Positions 33,801-47,900 of a stretch of DNA of 64,000 nt are shown in pieces. The stretch spans positions 1 to 64,000 of the forward strand of contig JAYMSP010000053.1 in NCBI GenBank assembly GCA_036897095.1, given 5' to 3'. The first letter of the stretch is position 1. Each line of letters opens with the position of its first letter. Under the pieces are notes generated by a model. It did no database searches, was not told the DNA's origin, and was given only the letters and a program-made list of their open reading frames with translations. This stretch comes from Plantago elongata (lineage: Eukaryota; Streptophyta; Magnoliopsida; Lamiales; Plantaginaceae). The translations under genes and the position numbers were made by a program.

Positions 33801-35090
33801 CTGTTTGGTTTATATTTTGGTTTTAATGACTCACTCTAATCAATACGATCTCACAGTGAAATGTGTCTTTCAGTCGTTGTACGTATACCTCCATACAAGT
33901 AGTTCTGATCTCGCCTCTCAAGCCAGCGGATGGGTTGGGAGGGTGGAACGCCATCCAGAACACGAAATTGGAAATCCCCCAAGCTCTATTGGATTGCAAT
34001 TATCACCTCACAGGAGGAAATAATCTTATTTTGGTTTTGAAGCACATTTCACTAGTAATGGCAATACCAGGCAGCAACAAATCAACCAAAGTAGGCACAA
34101 GTTAGAGAGCAGAATGAAGGTATTGCCACAGTTACAATGAACAGATTATCTAAGAACTACGCAGATTCACTCTATCACTCAGCGAAACCGATCCTAAAGC
34201 GTTCAAATCACTTCCCTAAAGAGATTATTTGCGTTACTTATATCTCCATTTAGATCTCATTTCTTTAACAAGCATCTGAATGTCTTATGTCCTTTCTACT
34301 CCAATAAATCTGACTGTGAGTTGATTCGAAAGAAGAATAGGTTTCTGGAACTTGATGAAATCTCATGACAACATTCAAAGCTATCTAAACTAGGATTGAT
34401 ACTTCATACCTCTGGCACAACCATAACACGTTCCAACCATAGCGTAAGCAGCTTCCTTTCAACACCAATACGTTGTCATCGATCTAACCATCTCCCTGGA
34501 AAGCTCAGTAGCCTCATTCGATCTTCCTGCATTCTCCTGTACTCCATCCAAGCATGTCATCTTGCCTATACCCTCTCCCCTCAATCCACATTTCCAATTC
34601 AAATCCATCTTGTCAACAATGTGAGTATAACGATTATGCTCACGCTTAAGTTTGCTCACCCTCTCTTCGAAAAACATGTCGCTGCATTGTCCAAGTATAA
34701 TAACGATTATCCTCGCGTTGCATTATCCATCGATCGACTATCCAAGTAAGACACTGTACATGGGCAAACAATAATATTCCCGTCAAACCCTTCTTGGTGA
34801 ACGTGAACCCATAACATTTAAAGGAATCAAGTTCTTTAATTTTGTTTCTACTTCACAAGCATATTATCAAACAGTTACAGTGCATTCTCAATTATTCCCA
34901 TTCTTCTGCGAATTCTTCATAATAGCCGATTTGAACTTTCCTGATCAAGCATGAGATCTGGTAAGTTTTTCTCACAAGGAGCTCGACGGAAGTGGTACCT
35001 CATGGCGGGCAACGGCGGTTATCGGTGATTACGGGTGGTACCCTAAAAATCACCACTGCAACATATTTCCAATTGAGTGCGTAGTTGTTT
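33800..35090. other. Intergenic DNA with possible decayed coding pieces
   Basis: Base composition is more balanced than in the preceding stretch and several overlapping frames are open (for example minus strand 34459-34677). Frames break and no family is recognised, so I call no gene. Confidence 0.3.
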
Positions 35091-35096
35091 ACTTTT

Positions 35097-35307
35097 TGGG
35101 CCTCAAGCCCATATTATTATACCAAACAGATTTGTGGGCTTTGCGAAGACTTGGTCTCTCTTAATGGACTCCTCGTCCAATTAGAAATCCCCTTCATTAT
35201 TAGTTAGTATAGTTCCATAAGGAATTATATTTGTGAATCCTAATACGACTTGGCAACTACTATTAAGTATTAATTACCATAAACAGATCACAAGCATACC
35301 TATAAAT
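35097..35307 (+). promoter_or_regulatory. Promoter of the CDC48-like gene: site II motifs and TATA box
   Basis: TGGGCC at 35097-35102, AGCCCA at 35106-35111 and a TATAAAT box at 35301-35307, about 140 bp before the ATG. The intronless gene therefore appears to have its own promoter. Confidence 0.55.
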
Positions 35308-35400
35308 GTGTCGTCCAATCTCTCCCAAAATCATATCACAAATTCTTCTTCATTCTCTTGTTCTTGAATCCAAATATTCCCAGTTCTTGCTCATTCTTGA

Positions 35401-37845
<2,445 letters not shown>

Positions 37846-38240
37846 AGGCTTTTTTAGTTCCATATTATTTCAGTTAGCTACTCAGCAGATTCTCTTTTGT
37901 TCAATTAGGAATTAGGATCGTTCCTTGTTTTTTGATTTAAGTCTCTTGACAGTCTGGTTTCTTTTCTTGTATATTCATCAATTCAACTTCAAAGACTTAT
38001 AAACAGAAACATATTCAAGAAAAACTATACTAACACTTTGAAATACTCATCCCCACCATAAAAATAATCATTAGCTATTGTGCAAATTGAAAAGAAAAAA
38101 ACCAGCTTAATCTTTTTCCTTATCGGCTAGTCTAGTAAAAAAGATGAAGAATTCACTTTCAAATATCTCTTGGTGCTACTTCATTCTCCATTTTCATCGC
38201 AATAGGTTTGGGTTGCACAAAATGTATAACCATCTTCAGT
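37846..38240. other. Gap between convergent CDC48 and SYP81 copies
   Basis: About 400 bp of AT-rich DNA that would hold both 3' ends. No poly(A) remnant on either strand is convincing. Confidence 0.35.
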
Positions 38241-39193
38241 TCAACTATACCAGTCGAGAAAAAGAACTGAAAACGTAAGGACGAATAGAAAAGCGACATG
38301 ATAGTCCTGCTGCCGCTATTCCTTTGAATGGCTTGCCTTGACTGATCATTACCAAGCTCTACATTCTTTGTAGCTTCAACTGCTTGATCATACAAACTCT
38401 CTATCTGTCTAGCCTGGTGCAAGACATGTGTAGACATAAGATGGTTGAGTGCAGACATCTCTACCATCCTGCTTTCTGTTTCTTGCACAGCATCTAACAT
38501 GCTGGACAACTCAACCTGGAGAGCACGTGTATCATCGTCCAATAGCTGTTGCTGAAATCTCACTGCCTCTAGTTGAGCTTCATCAGAGTGCCTGACTTCA
38601 AAATTGTCTCTCTTTAGTAATTATATTCCCAGATGTAGAGCTATTCAGAACATCATTGATTGAAGTCCTCTTAGGTTTTCTTCTTGGTGCCACCCGGTTG
38701 ATTGCATCTTGGAAACGCAAAGCTGTAAGCTGGTCAAACTGTGATGTCACTGTGTGAAGCTTTTCACTTAGTATCAAAACCACTCCATGTTTGTGAGCTT
38801 TGGTATTTATGTATCTGCATTTATAATTTCACTCCTGCTGCCAAGCCATCCGCCCTTTGAACTTGCTTCTTCATTTGTTATACTATCGTTGCCAACATCT
38901 ATTTGCTCCTTGCATGCTTTTATGAACACAGTCACTTCATGCTCAATGCTGTCTCTTTCTTGCTTGGTGGTACGGTGTAGATCTACATAGTCCTTTTTGT
39001 GCTCCACAAGGAACTGCTCCAAAGCTCCAATACTTTCAGTGCAGCTTTCGTGAAAGAGGTCCTTTCACGCTTTTTATGCATGATAAATGATGCCATAACA
39101 GCTGCTGTTTTCGACTCTGGTATATCCCAAATTCATTGCTGCTCTGCACGCTGCATCTTTGAGATCCTCGGTTCTATCTCTAACCTTTGCCAT
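38241..39193 (-). pseudogene. Intronless broken copy of SYP81 (syntaxin 18/Ufe1-type SNARE)
   Basis: SYP81 is the ER Q-SNARE for retrograde Golgi-to-ER traffic. The whole protein can be followed without introns from MAKVRDRTEDLKDAACRAA at the start through HKKDYVDLHRTTKQERDSIE, VVLILSEKLHTVTSQFDQL, RFQDAINR, PRRKPKR, TRALQVELSSMLDA, EMSALNHLMSTHVL, LYDQAVEATKNVELGN to a transmembrane end VLTFSVLFLDWYS and a stop at 38241. The segments lie in different frames: changes fall after about residue 30, before EQFLVEHKK, after KRTSINDVL, and before the membrane anchor. In-frame stops appear between. Continuous order with no introns points to a processed retrocopy that has decayed. The identity rests on memory of the Arabidopsis protein. 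Confidence 0.8.
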
Positions 39194-40494
39194 CTTTTGG
39201 ATATGGAACTCAAGGGGCAAAATTATCTTCTTTCCAATCAGAGAGGTGGCGATGCGGTGAAGATTGCAAAAAATCAAGGTATAACATGAATATCTCTCCG
39301 AGACAGTAATAATGGAAATGGATCAAACTAATGACCCATCGGCACAGGGAAGAATATTCCTTCTACTTTGTATAGATGCACTCTGACTTCAGTCTTTGTC
39401 ATGGCTAATGAAGTACATCAAATTGCAGATGCAAAGCTACTAGATCCATTTTCGAACTGTATATCAGTTGTGCAGCAGAATGATGTTCTTTCTAAGCCGA
39501 ATAAGATCAAATCAGAGATCGGTCGAGGAAAATTCCATAGTAAGCAAACAGGAAGTAATTATAAAACCTAGAAATTCAATTCGCAAGTATGTTGTTACAA
39601 GTTGGTACAACTTACAAAGAGTCAAAAGGATATCATATAATACATCGAATTTTCTCCCAAATTCACTCCTCCAAACCCTAACCTCATACTGAGAAAGTGA
39701 CAACAAATTGTATCCAGTAATACGGAAATGCAGCATAGGAGCTAGAATCATAAATCCTAATTGCAGTTGAACGTTGATAAGCATATTGGAAAAGCTATTC
39801 AAGAGAGAAAATGTCTTACCAGAGAAATCGGAAGGTTGAAAAACGACCATCTCTCTGAGGAAAACATGCGAATGACCTATCGATCCATCTATTTCTCTTC
39901 TTCAACAGAGAAAGTATCTGCAAATATCGATCAATTGGGTCCAACTCTAAAATGTGGATTCAGTTTATAATGCTGATTGTTAGATTAAAAATTAGATTTT
40001 ATTATTTAATCTTTATATTTGAGTATCTCAAGTTGATGAATAATAACTCAACTCGAATATTATAATGTAGAGTAGGGAAACGAACAACGAACATGAAAAT
40101 TTGACGAAACTCAACTCGTGTTGAGTTTGTACAACTCAAGTTTAGAGCTAAACAATTGGGTTGGTAATATTTGTAAGTAAAAATGTGAGGTTGTATACAA
40201 TATTTCATTAGTACTGTACTGTATATGTGTTTTTTCATCCTCATCGGCGACCTTTAATCTTAGCCGATACACAGGCAACACAAAGATTCCATCATTCTCA
40301 CACAGTCAATCAGCATCTCAAAGAATTTACTAGAAGAAAACATTGGATATGGAATTCTTTTCTTTCTTACCAGAGGGGTTTTGTGCCCTGTAACATTTTG
40401 TGACATTACATACAAGTATCAATTCAAACTTGCTTATTTGATCACTTGTACAAGATAAATAAGAGATATCTAAGTACTTATTAACATTTCAGAG
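39194..40494. other. Intergenic DNA
   Basis: The left part is probably the former leader of the SYP81 copy. The rest has only short, unrecognised frames. Confidence 0.35.
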
Positions 40495-41869
40495 TTATTG
40501 TAAATTTGGAGGCCTCAGAGTCACAGCACCACATTCTGATGGCAGAGCCGCCATTTCATTAGGCCAAGACATGATATGGAGCTTGATGTTGTCTGTGTTC
40601 TCCATTGCTGTAAATAGTGTTTGCCTGATATCTGTATCGTCACAACAGTGGATTAAACCTTCTGTGTCGACAGTCGATGGCATTAGGCTTTTTCCTTGAA
40701 GCCTGGAAATCACCAGGCGATGCCCCGTTTCACTAGCTTGTTCGAGTAAATGCCCCAGACCAGCACGTTCAGCCGCTGTCCCCTTTGTAATAGAGTAAAT
40801 TAACATGAATCCCTGCAAAGTTTCCATTTTATAAGCTTATGAACATCCAGATGATTTTATCTGTATACACAGGATATGTTACCTCTTCATTTCGTTTAAT
40901 GTCCATTCCGAACCTGGCTTCACCAGGTCCTGGGAAAAGTTCCAGCAGTATTTCTGAAACACCAGGTAGAAACCAAAGTCTAATCCCATGTACGATGTTT
41001 ATTGTCGTAGTACTGATACTTTGTTGCCTCGACCGTGTCACTTCTGTCCCCATTCCCTGGTTCGTCTGAAAGATAGAATTTAATGACTTGACATAACAGT
41101 TCGAGCCAAGTTATTCAAGAAAATAAAATATCAGAGAGAATGTTGATACCGAAGTAATGATCTGTTCGGATTGGATGTTGACGAAAATAAGAGGAATCCC
41201 GGAAGAAACTGCTGCAGAAAACCAGGCCATGGCCCTGACTGTGGGAGCTTCAGGGCCACATTCTTTTGTAAGAGGCATGATTAAAATTGAGCTAACAACA
41301 GTAGACCGATTATCAGGCAGATACGTGCCTACTTTCCTCTTCCAGTCGTATTTGATTCCCTTCTTCTGAAATCCCCTGAAGTCCAAATTAACCACACTTC
41401 TGCTCTTTTCTGTTGGATCAATGAACAATTCTTAGGTTTCACATTTCTACTAACACTAGTTAGTTCAATTCACATAGCTAAGCTAGCACAGAAAGCTTCA
41501 ATTACCTTGAAGCTCAAAGCACTCTTCAAAAGTCAAGTCAGCCAGAACAGCAACATGCCTCTCATCCGAGGCTGCTCTAACCGTAAACCTCTTCTGCAGC
41601 TTTGCATTTCTGTCAGGCACAACGCACACACGGAGCTTGATCGTGTTTTCTCCTCTTCTCACCTTCAACCACACATACTCAGCCACCCGGTTTATTTTCC
41701 CAAGATGTAAGCTCAGTTCAGCCCTAGCTTTAGCAGATACAAATGACTCAGTTCCATCTTGAGCTATACCTTCGATGATGTCTCCTGGTAAAGGCATACT
41801 TTCATCCCACTCTTCTGGCGAGTCGTGCTTAACTTCTTTCACACCGACCACTGTCTGAACAGAACTCAT
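40495..41869 (-). CDS. Conserved plant protein, possible PDZ-like C-terminal region
   Basis: Four minus-strand exons fit: 41869-41506, 41409-41150, 41065-40883 and 40812-40495, about 374 aa, all GT-AG and in phase. N-terminal part: acidic MSSVQTVVGVKEVKHDSPEE, MPLPGDIIEG, then a basic KVRRGENTIKLRVCVV region. Middle: KKGIKYDWKRKVGTYLPD, AMAWFSAAVSSGIPLIFVN. Then IRLWFLPGVSEILLELFPG with PGEARFGMDIKRNEEGFML and TKGTAAERAGLG. The GFMLIYSITKGTAAERAGL block resembles the carboxylate loop and helix start of PDZ folds, but I would not assign function. I recall very similar plant proteins annotated only as uncharacterised. No signal peptide or membrane helix is evident. Confidence 0.82.
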
Positions 41870-42015
41870 ATTATCTCTTATCTCGGTAACATTTCTACAT
41901 AGGAAGTCGATGCACTTATACGGTTATACCCTGTAGAGGATAAGACAGTATATACCTTCACCGTTGATGTCTAAGAATTGAGTTTTAGTACTCAACGATT
42001 GGATAAATTTGAAGC

Positions 42016-42301
42016 TTAGGTTTTTCCAATGTTTTCCTTGACAAAGTAATTGTCTTTTCCGTTCTTCTTGTTCACCCAGTCCTTAACTCTGCCAGCTGCC
42101 AATAACTGATTTTTCTGCAACATAGACATTGACATGAGTTTACAATAAATACCAGTTAACTAAAGCTACAAGTTTAAGAATTTCTATCTTTTGTGGTTTG
42201 TCGAATCTGCTCACAATCTCAAATTGTAGAACACTAGAACTTATCGGACGCAGATTGGTACTTGCTTTTTTGTCTACTTCCATAAGTTTTGTGTGCACAT
42301 C
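42016..42301 (-). CDS. Pair of orphan coding-like exons, unknown protein
   Basis: Minus-strand segments 42301-42170 and 42114-42016 are joined by a GT-AG intron in phase and read DVHTKLMEVDKKASTNLRPI, SSSVLQFEIVSRFDKPQK, then KNQLLAAGRVKDWVNKKNGK and DNYFVKENIGKT before a stop. They look like the C-terminal end of a real protein of at least 76 aa. They lie 325 bp downstream of the RWP-RK stop on the same strand. They could be an alternative 3' end of that gene or the tail of a separate small gene whose first exon I cannot find. The family is not recognised. Confidence 0.4.
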
Positions 42302-42625
42302 CTGAATCAAGAAATCTGAAACCTTTCAGCAACATTGTATATGAGAATTCCTCAAGTGTGTAATTAATAAGACAAATCTTCAATTAAATAGGCAAAACCA
42401 CAAACTGAATTTTTATTTAAAAGGTTCTTTCATAACATTAGTATATACAGAATTACAAATCTATTCTAGGAATTACAACCTCTTTCAGATAATTTACAGA
42501 TTTCCCTCAGTAACTATCAGGTATCTATGACAAAAGGAAATGAACATATATACAATCATTGTCATATCCAATACATGGTAGAAAAGATATGATTATTTTT
42601 TGTGACCAACAACAGGCATCAACAT

Positions 42626-44156
42626 TTATGAAGTATCTTCGACAGCTTGATTAGCAGACTCGTATATTTTGTTCATTTCTTGCTGAAGATCATCTATCTT
42701 CATCATAGCATACACCCGTCTCTCCTTATCAGGATTCGAGTTCAAGACACTTTGCTCCTTGGCTATGCCACTCTCACACTTTTTTATCTGCAATATGCTT
42801 GAGCAGAACAGAAATGGACTAAGTAATGTTATACACATACATAGATTAGATATCGAAAATGAAAACAAGTAAACCCAATGTCGTACCGTTCTGTATGGCC
42901 ATCTATCCAAGTTTCCAGCACGGCATATTTTCTTTAAAGCTGATGGACAAATTTGTAATCTCCGTGATGCTTCCTTTTCTGGCAGATGGAAGTAAGGAGC
43001 GAAATCTTTGAGGGACATCAACTTTGTTCTCTTTCTCTGCGTTAAGTCATCATTGAAACAGTCAGCATGGTATAAGAATAAGGGAGTCAAACCCTGTATC
43101 AAGTGATCGTTCAAACCATCAAACTTATTAACCTGAAAAGCAAGATCGATTATTGACCCTCTATGTTGATTTCCCTGCTCTTGTGGACGTTTTCTATTGA
43201 CAACTTGATTCATCTGCATACTGTCTTCTGCTGTAGAATATATAGACCAGATTTATCACAGTCTGCTCTCTAAACTTGACATGATTGCAATAGATAAGGA
43301 ATTTTTGTAAATCACTCTTATGAAAATACATTCCAAAAATAGAACTAACCCATTCCATTTTGAGGAGGAACCGAAGTTTCTGCAACTGGAGTAGCACCAC
43401 CCTCAAGTCCAACGCACAAAGCATCGTAGAAATAAAAGTGAGGGTCTTGCCTCATGACAAGACCTTCTCTCTTTCGCTCATCGAAGTATTGTACTAAAAA
43501 CTGTTTCACATTCTCCATGCTTACCTGCGACAAACTATATCAACAAGTTCAGAATAAACAGTAGCATTTCAATTAAATAAAGCAAAGATAACAAGGCTAC
43601 GAATATGTCCAAGCTTACTCAAACATATGGTACTCGCACTCTACTGAAGATGTATTACGCGGATATTTCTCTACCACCGCATGATTGATTATGCCAACTC
43701 GTCCATGGATTTCAAGCTTTTGAACATGAATATCTTCATACATACGAGATTACAGAATATTGATCATAAAACTGTATGAATAATACATGAACAAATCACA
43801 CTTTTGAAACAATTAATAAACAGACCATTGAAATGAACAATTTCGCGAAGCGTTTCGCAACAATAGCAGCCATACGGAACAGGTTGAATTGGCCAAGCAT
43901 GAGTTTGAATAGGTACCCCAGTTGCAATATTTTGAGGAGGAACATTAGAATAATCAACCCCATCACCGCCATTTTCACCATTAAAACTTCCTGAGAAATC
44001 ATTCTCCTGGTTCGCTTCTTCATTATCGGGACACACTTCATTATAGGCATCCATAATATCGTCAAGTCCCAAATTCATATGATTTCCATCTATCAGGATT
44101 CCAAATTGATCAACAATTTCACTATCATGTTGAGTAATGGCAGTTTCTTCTGCCAT
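42626..44156 (-). CDS. RWP-RK domain transcription factor (RKD-like)
   Basis: RWP-RK proteins are plant regulators; the short RKD type acts in egg-cell and gametophyte development. Five minus-strand exons fit: 44156-43826, 43733-43619, 43519-43350, 43230-42887 and 42787-42626, about 373 aa. The N-terminus is acidic (MAEETAITQHDSEIVDQFG). A middle region contains REIVHFNG, GRVGIINHAVVE and MENVKQFLVQYFDER. The RWP-RK domain reads LMSLKDFAPYFHLPEKEASR, then CPSALKKICR and DRWPYRTIKK. The name motif RWPxRK is RWPYRT here, so the last Lys is replaced. A C-terminal coiled-coil-like stretch (KIDDLQQEMNKIYESANQ) follows. The exon 2-3 border is the least certain junction, and part of exon 4 (about 43030-43130) could be an unspliced in-frame intron. 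Confidence 0.82.
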
Positions 44157-44972
44157 TTTAAATTTGCTAGTGATGAAATGATGGTGGTGGTGGAGGAGCG
44201 ACGCTTGATGCCTACCAAGCGCCGCGTCGCTAAGAAGAGACTGGAATTGCCGATGAGTTGTTTCGAAAGGATTTTGGTCTTATAAAGGAGAAGAAGATAT
44301 GAAAAGGCGGGAAGAAGGAGACGGTTAAAGACCGTTGAGAAAATTTAACAGACATTAAAATTGAAATTTTTAAATATATTTCTTTTATTTAAAGTGATGT
44401 CATTTCTGATTCAAACCTTTTCAATTTTTCTCAAATAAACTGGCAAAACTATATATATATATATATATATTAGTATTGAAATTTTAAAAGTGATTTTCAA
44501 TATAACTTATTTTGAAACTTATTATTTTATTACAAAAACCCAATAATATCAATTAAATCATATATAACTAATAATCTATGGGATCTTTAAATATGATTTT
44601 ATTGTGATCAAATTCATTTTGAAACGAATATAACACCAAAATGTGTGAAATTGATATTTCCTTCCGGAAAGTTTCAAGAGTCATATATAAAATAATTCAG
44701 CCGCATAATTAATATGTAACAATACACAATTTACAAATACAGTACACAATTTATATACAACGTCGCACAATTAGTACACATATTACACTCTTATAAAATT
44801 TTTGAGAACTCTTAAAAAAAGGTTTTTTTAATGTATTTTTGGACCTTTACGGTGTGACCAAAACTAGATGGACTATTCTGCACATGAAGAAAACCATATA
44901 CCCTTGATGCCAACTTTACAAATCACAATCACTACCAAAGAAGAAAATGACTGTAAACAGAAGTGGCAAGAA
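44157..44972. other. Divergent promoter region of RWP-RK and omega-amidase genes
   Basis: AT-rich, with a (TA)n run at 44450-44471. The genes diverge across about 800 bp. No other feature is seen. Confidence 0.45.
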
Positions 44973-47900
44973 ATGAGAGCTGGAGTCATCTTCTTCACCT
45001 CAATTCGATCATCAGTTTCAGTACCCTCACTTTTTCAGTTCAATTCTCACCTTACCGGAAAAAATAGCTTCACTCTTGATACGCTTAGCCTCAAGTCAAC
45101 CCGTAGAACTACGAAATCATCAACCCTAACCTCAGCTTCACTTTTATCTATGGCTTCTGCTGAGCAAGCTCGCGTCCCTCCTGCTCTTCAATCGCCTGTT
45201 CCTCCCATTACTAAGGTGATTAAAAAGCTCTTGTATCTATACCAGTGTGATTATTGTGTTTCCTATTTGAGAAAAGCGTAATTTAGGTTAATGATTTGAT
45301 CGTTTTGAACTGATGTTTGATCATTCCTGGTTTCCGATTTCTGGTGAATACTGTTTATTTGCTTATATATTTGTTCTGGGAAGGATATTAATTTGTTTGG
45401 GTTGTTGATGTTGTGTAGTATAAGATTGGATTGTGCCAGTTGAAAGTTACTGCTGACAAAGAAAGGAACATTTTGCACGCACGGACAGCGTTGGAGGAGG
45501 CTGCGGAAAAGGGAGCGAAGCTTGTCGTTTTACCTGTGAGCTTATTGTGTTTTTCTTTTTAATCTTTTGGCTGGGCTCTGAATGAATATGAGTTTCAATG
45601 GTTGTGGATACTTGCTGTATAAAATGGAAAATTGTAGTGGATTGCTTGGTAATTTGCATTGTTAGAACCTGATTGTTAATATCTTCTGTCATTGTATGTA
45701 GTGGTACTTGCTATACAGATATTGTCACAATTAGAAGGCTAACGTGGTGTGCATCTGCATTTTCCACCAGGAAATATGGAACAGTCCATATTCAAATGAT
45801 AGCTTTCCAGTATACGCTGAGGATATTGATGCTGGTTTTGATGCATCCCCATCAACAGCCATGTTATCCGAAGTTGCTAAGCTTCTGAACATCACAATAG
45901 TTGGAGGTTCAATTCCAGAAAGAAGTGGTGATAAGCTGTACAATACCTGCTGTGTGTTTGGACCAGACGGGAAACTTAAAGTCAAACATAGAAAGGTGAC
46001 TCATCCTCTTTGGTGATACTTGGGATAAATGAAAAACTTTGTTGTACATTTCAGTTCAAAAGCTTTTGATTGCCTTTAGCATATACTACAACAACTTTCA
46101 TCTCGTGGGCATGATTTTATTCAGCATATGTTTGCCATTCAGTTTTCGTAAGTGTTCCCCTGATTTAAAGATAATTACGTTTTCAGAGGATAAACTTCTC
46201 ACTCCAACATAATGTCTACTGCAGCACTGGTGCTTCTTGAGGACCATGACTGAATATATGCATAACTACCTGTAAATGTTGTCTGATGCTAATAATACAT
46301 ATCTATGAGACAAGAATATAAACTTTAAAGTTTTCAACATTATTGTGAAGCTTCTGTATCACTTATCATGATGGCACGATGCATTGAGAAATTTTACTTA
46401 TTCGAGCTCATTTTGTAACAGATACACCTTTTTGATATTGACATTCCTGGAAAGATTACCTTCAAGGAGTCTAAGACCCTTACAGCTGGGGAGACTCCAA
46501 CCATAGTTGACACGGGTACTCATTTATGCAGTTGTGGTCTTAATATGCATAACCTATGGTTTTTAGAGACTGCTACTCAGTAGCTTTGGCTGGACGACAT
46601 TCAGTCTAAGACAACGAAACTAGTTTGGGTTAGAGGACATTCAGTTTTAAGATTGTGTCCATCTTTGCAATCATTAAATTGTTCTTGTTTTGGACTATTC
46701 TATGGCTCTTGCAGGCATGGTGATGATGAACTGATCAAATATTTTAAACAGTCATTTTGTGATGGTTATGATTTGTAGTTCAATATAGCATATGATGTGC
46801 GTTAGACTGAGATATGCTGTTTTGATTATGTGCCTATTGAACTCATTTCACATACTGTATGATATAAATCACCTTAGTGAAACCCGATTTGGCATCCATT
46901 ACATGATAAACCTCTAAATGCTTTGTCAGCTATTTCTCATTATATCAAAAGCATGGTCGTATTGTTAATACGGTAAAGTTGAAGAGTTTCATTTGAGATA
47001 AAGTGATAATAATCCAACATAGCAAGATACACTTTTAAGCTCAAGAACCAATCAGGATTCAGGAATGTGTGTCTGACAGTGCATGTAATATGTCATGTGC
47101 AGAGGTTGGCCGAATTGGAATTGGTATCTGCTACGACATTAGATTTCAGGAGCTGGCGATGCTATATGCCGCAAGAGGTTGGTCGTTACACAACTTCAAC
47201 ATTTTATTATTTTGATATTTGTTTTACTTATAACTTACTGAAGTTTTGGAGCTCTGCTTGCTTGTTTATGGACATTTTGTGGCTACTCAGGGTAATACAC
47301 TATCATGACCAAAGCATTTGCTATCATGGTAACATCCCTGTGCTTGCAATGCAGCACTCATTGGAAAATAAGATTTTGGTGTATTTTCTAATATTGTTTT
47401 AACAATGAAATTACCCATGGAGGAATTTACATTAATACTATGAACTAGGGAATGAAGAAATAATTTGTCTCACTTAGAGGACTTGTATTACTGCTAAATC
47501 TTCTACCTGCCCCTGTTCTGAGATATTCTGCATTTTTTATTCAGGCACTAATGTTCTGAAAACCTTACACTATTCTTTTGTTCTTGGAAGTCAGAAAGGT
47601 TCATAACTTCAACGCACATTGTACTTGTTTGTGATAGGATTTTCCGAGTTTTGATTTACTGAAATATCTCTAATGGAATTCTTAGTAACTAAATACACTT
47701 TTGCTTGATGCCACGTGCTGGTGTAATTTCTCCTTACAACCTAATAAAATGATAAATATGAAGACAGCCTCCTTGAACCCGAACAGATCGTGCTACGAGT
47801 TTTAATTATTTTCTATGGCAACTTGTTCTGCATTTTTTATGCTTGCTTGCATGACAGTATTACTAAACTTTGTTGTCAAGGTGCTCACCTAATTTGCTAT

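Noticed and set aside
34396-34749. Overlapping frames on both strands, one loosely like a PPR-type repeat
   Set aside because: The resemblance covers a single degenerate repeat and breaks with a stop. A real PPR gene would show several repeats in a long frame.
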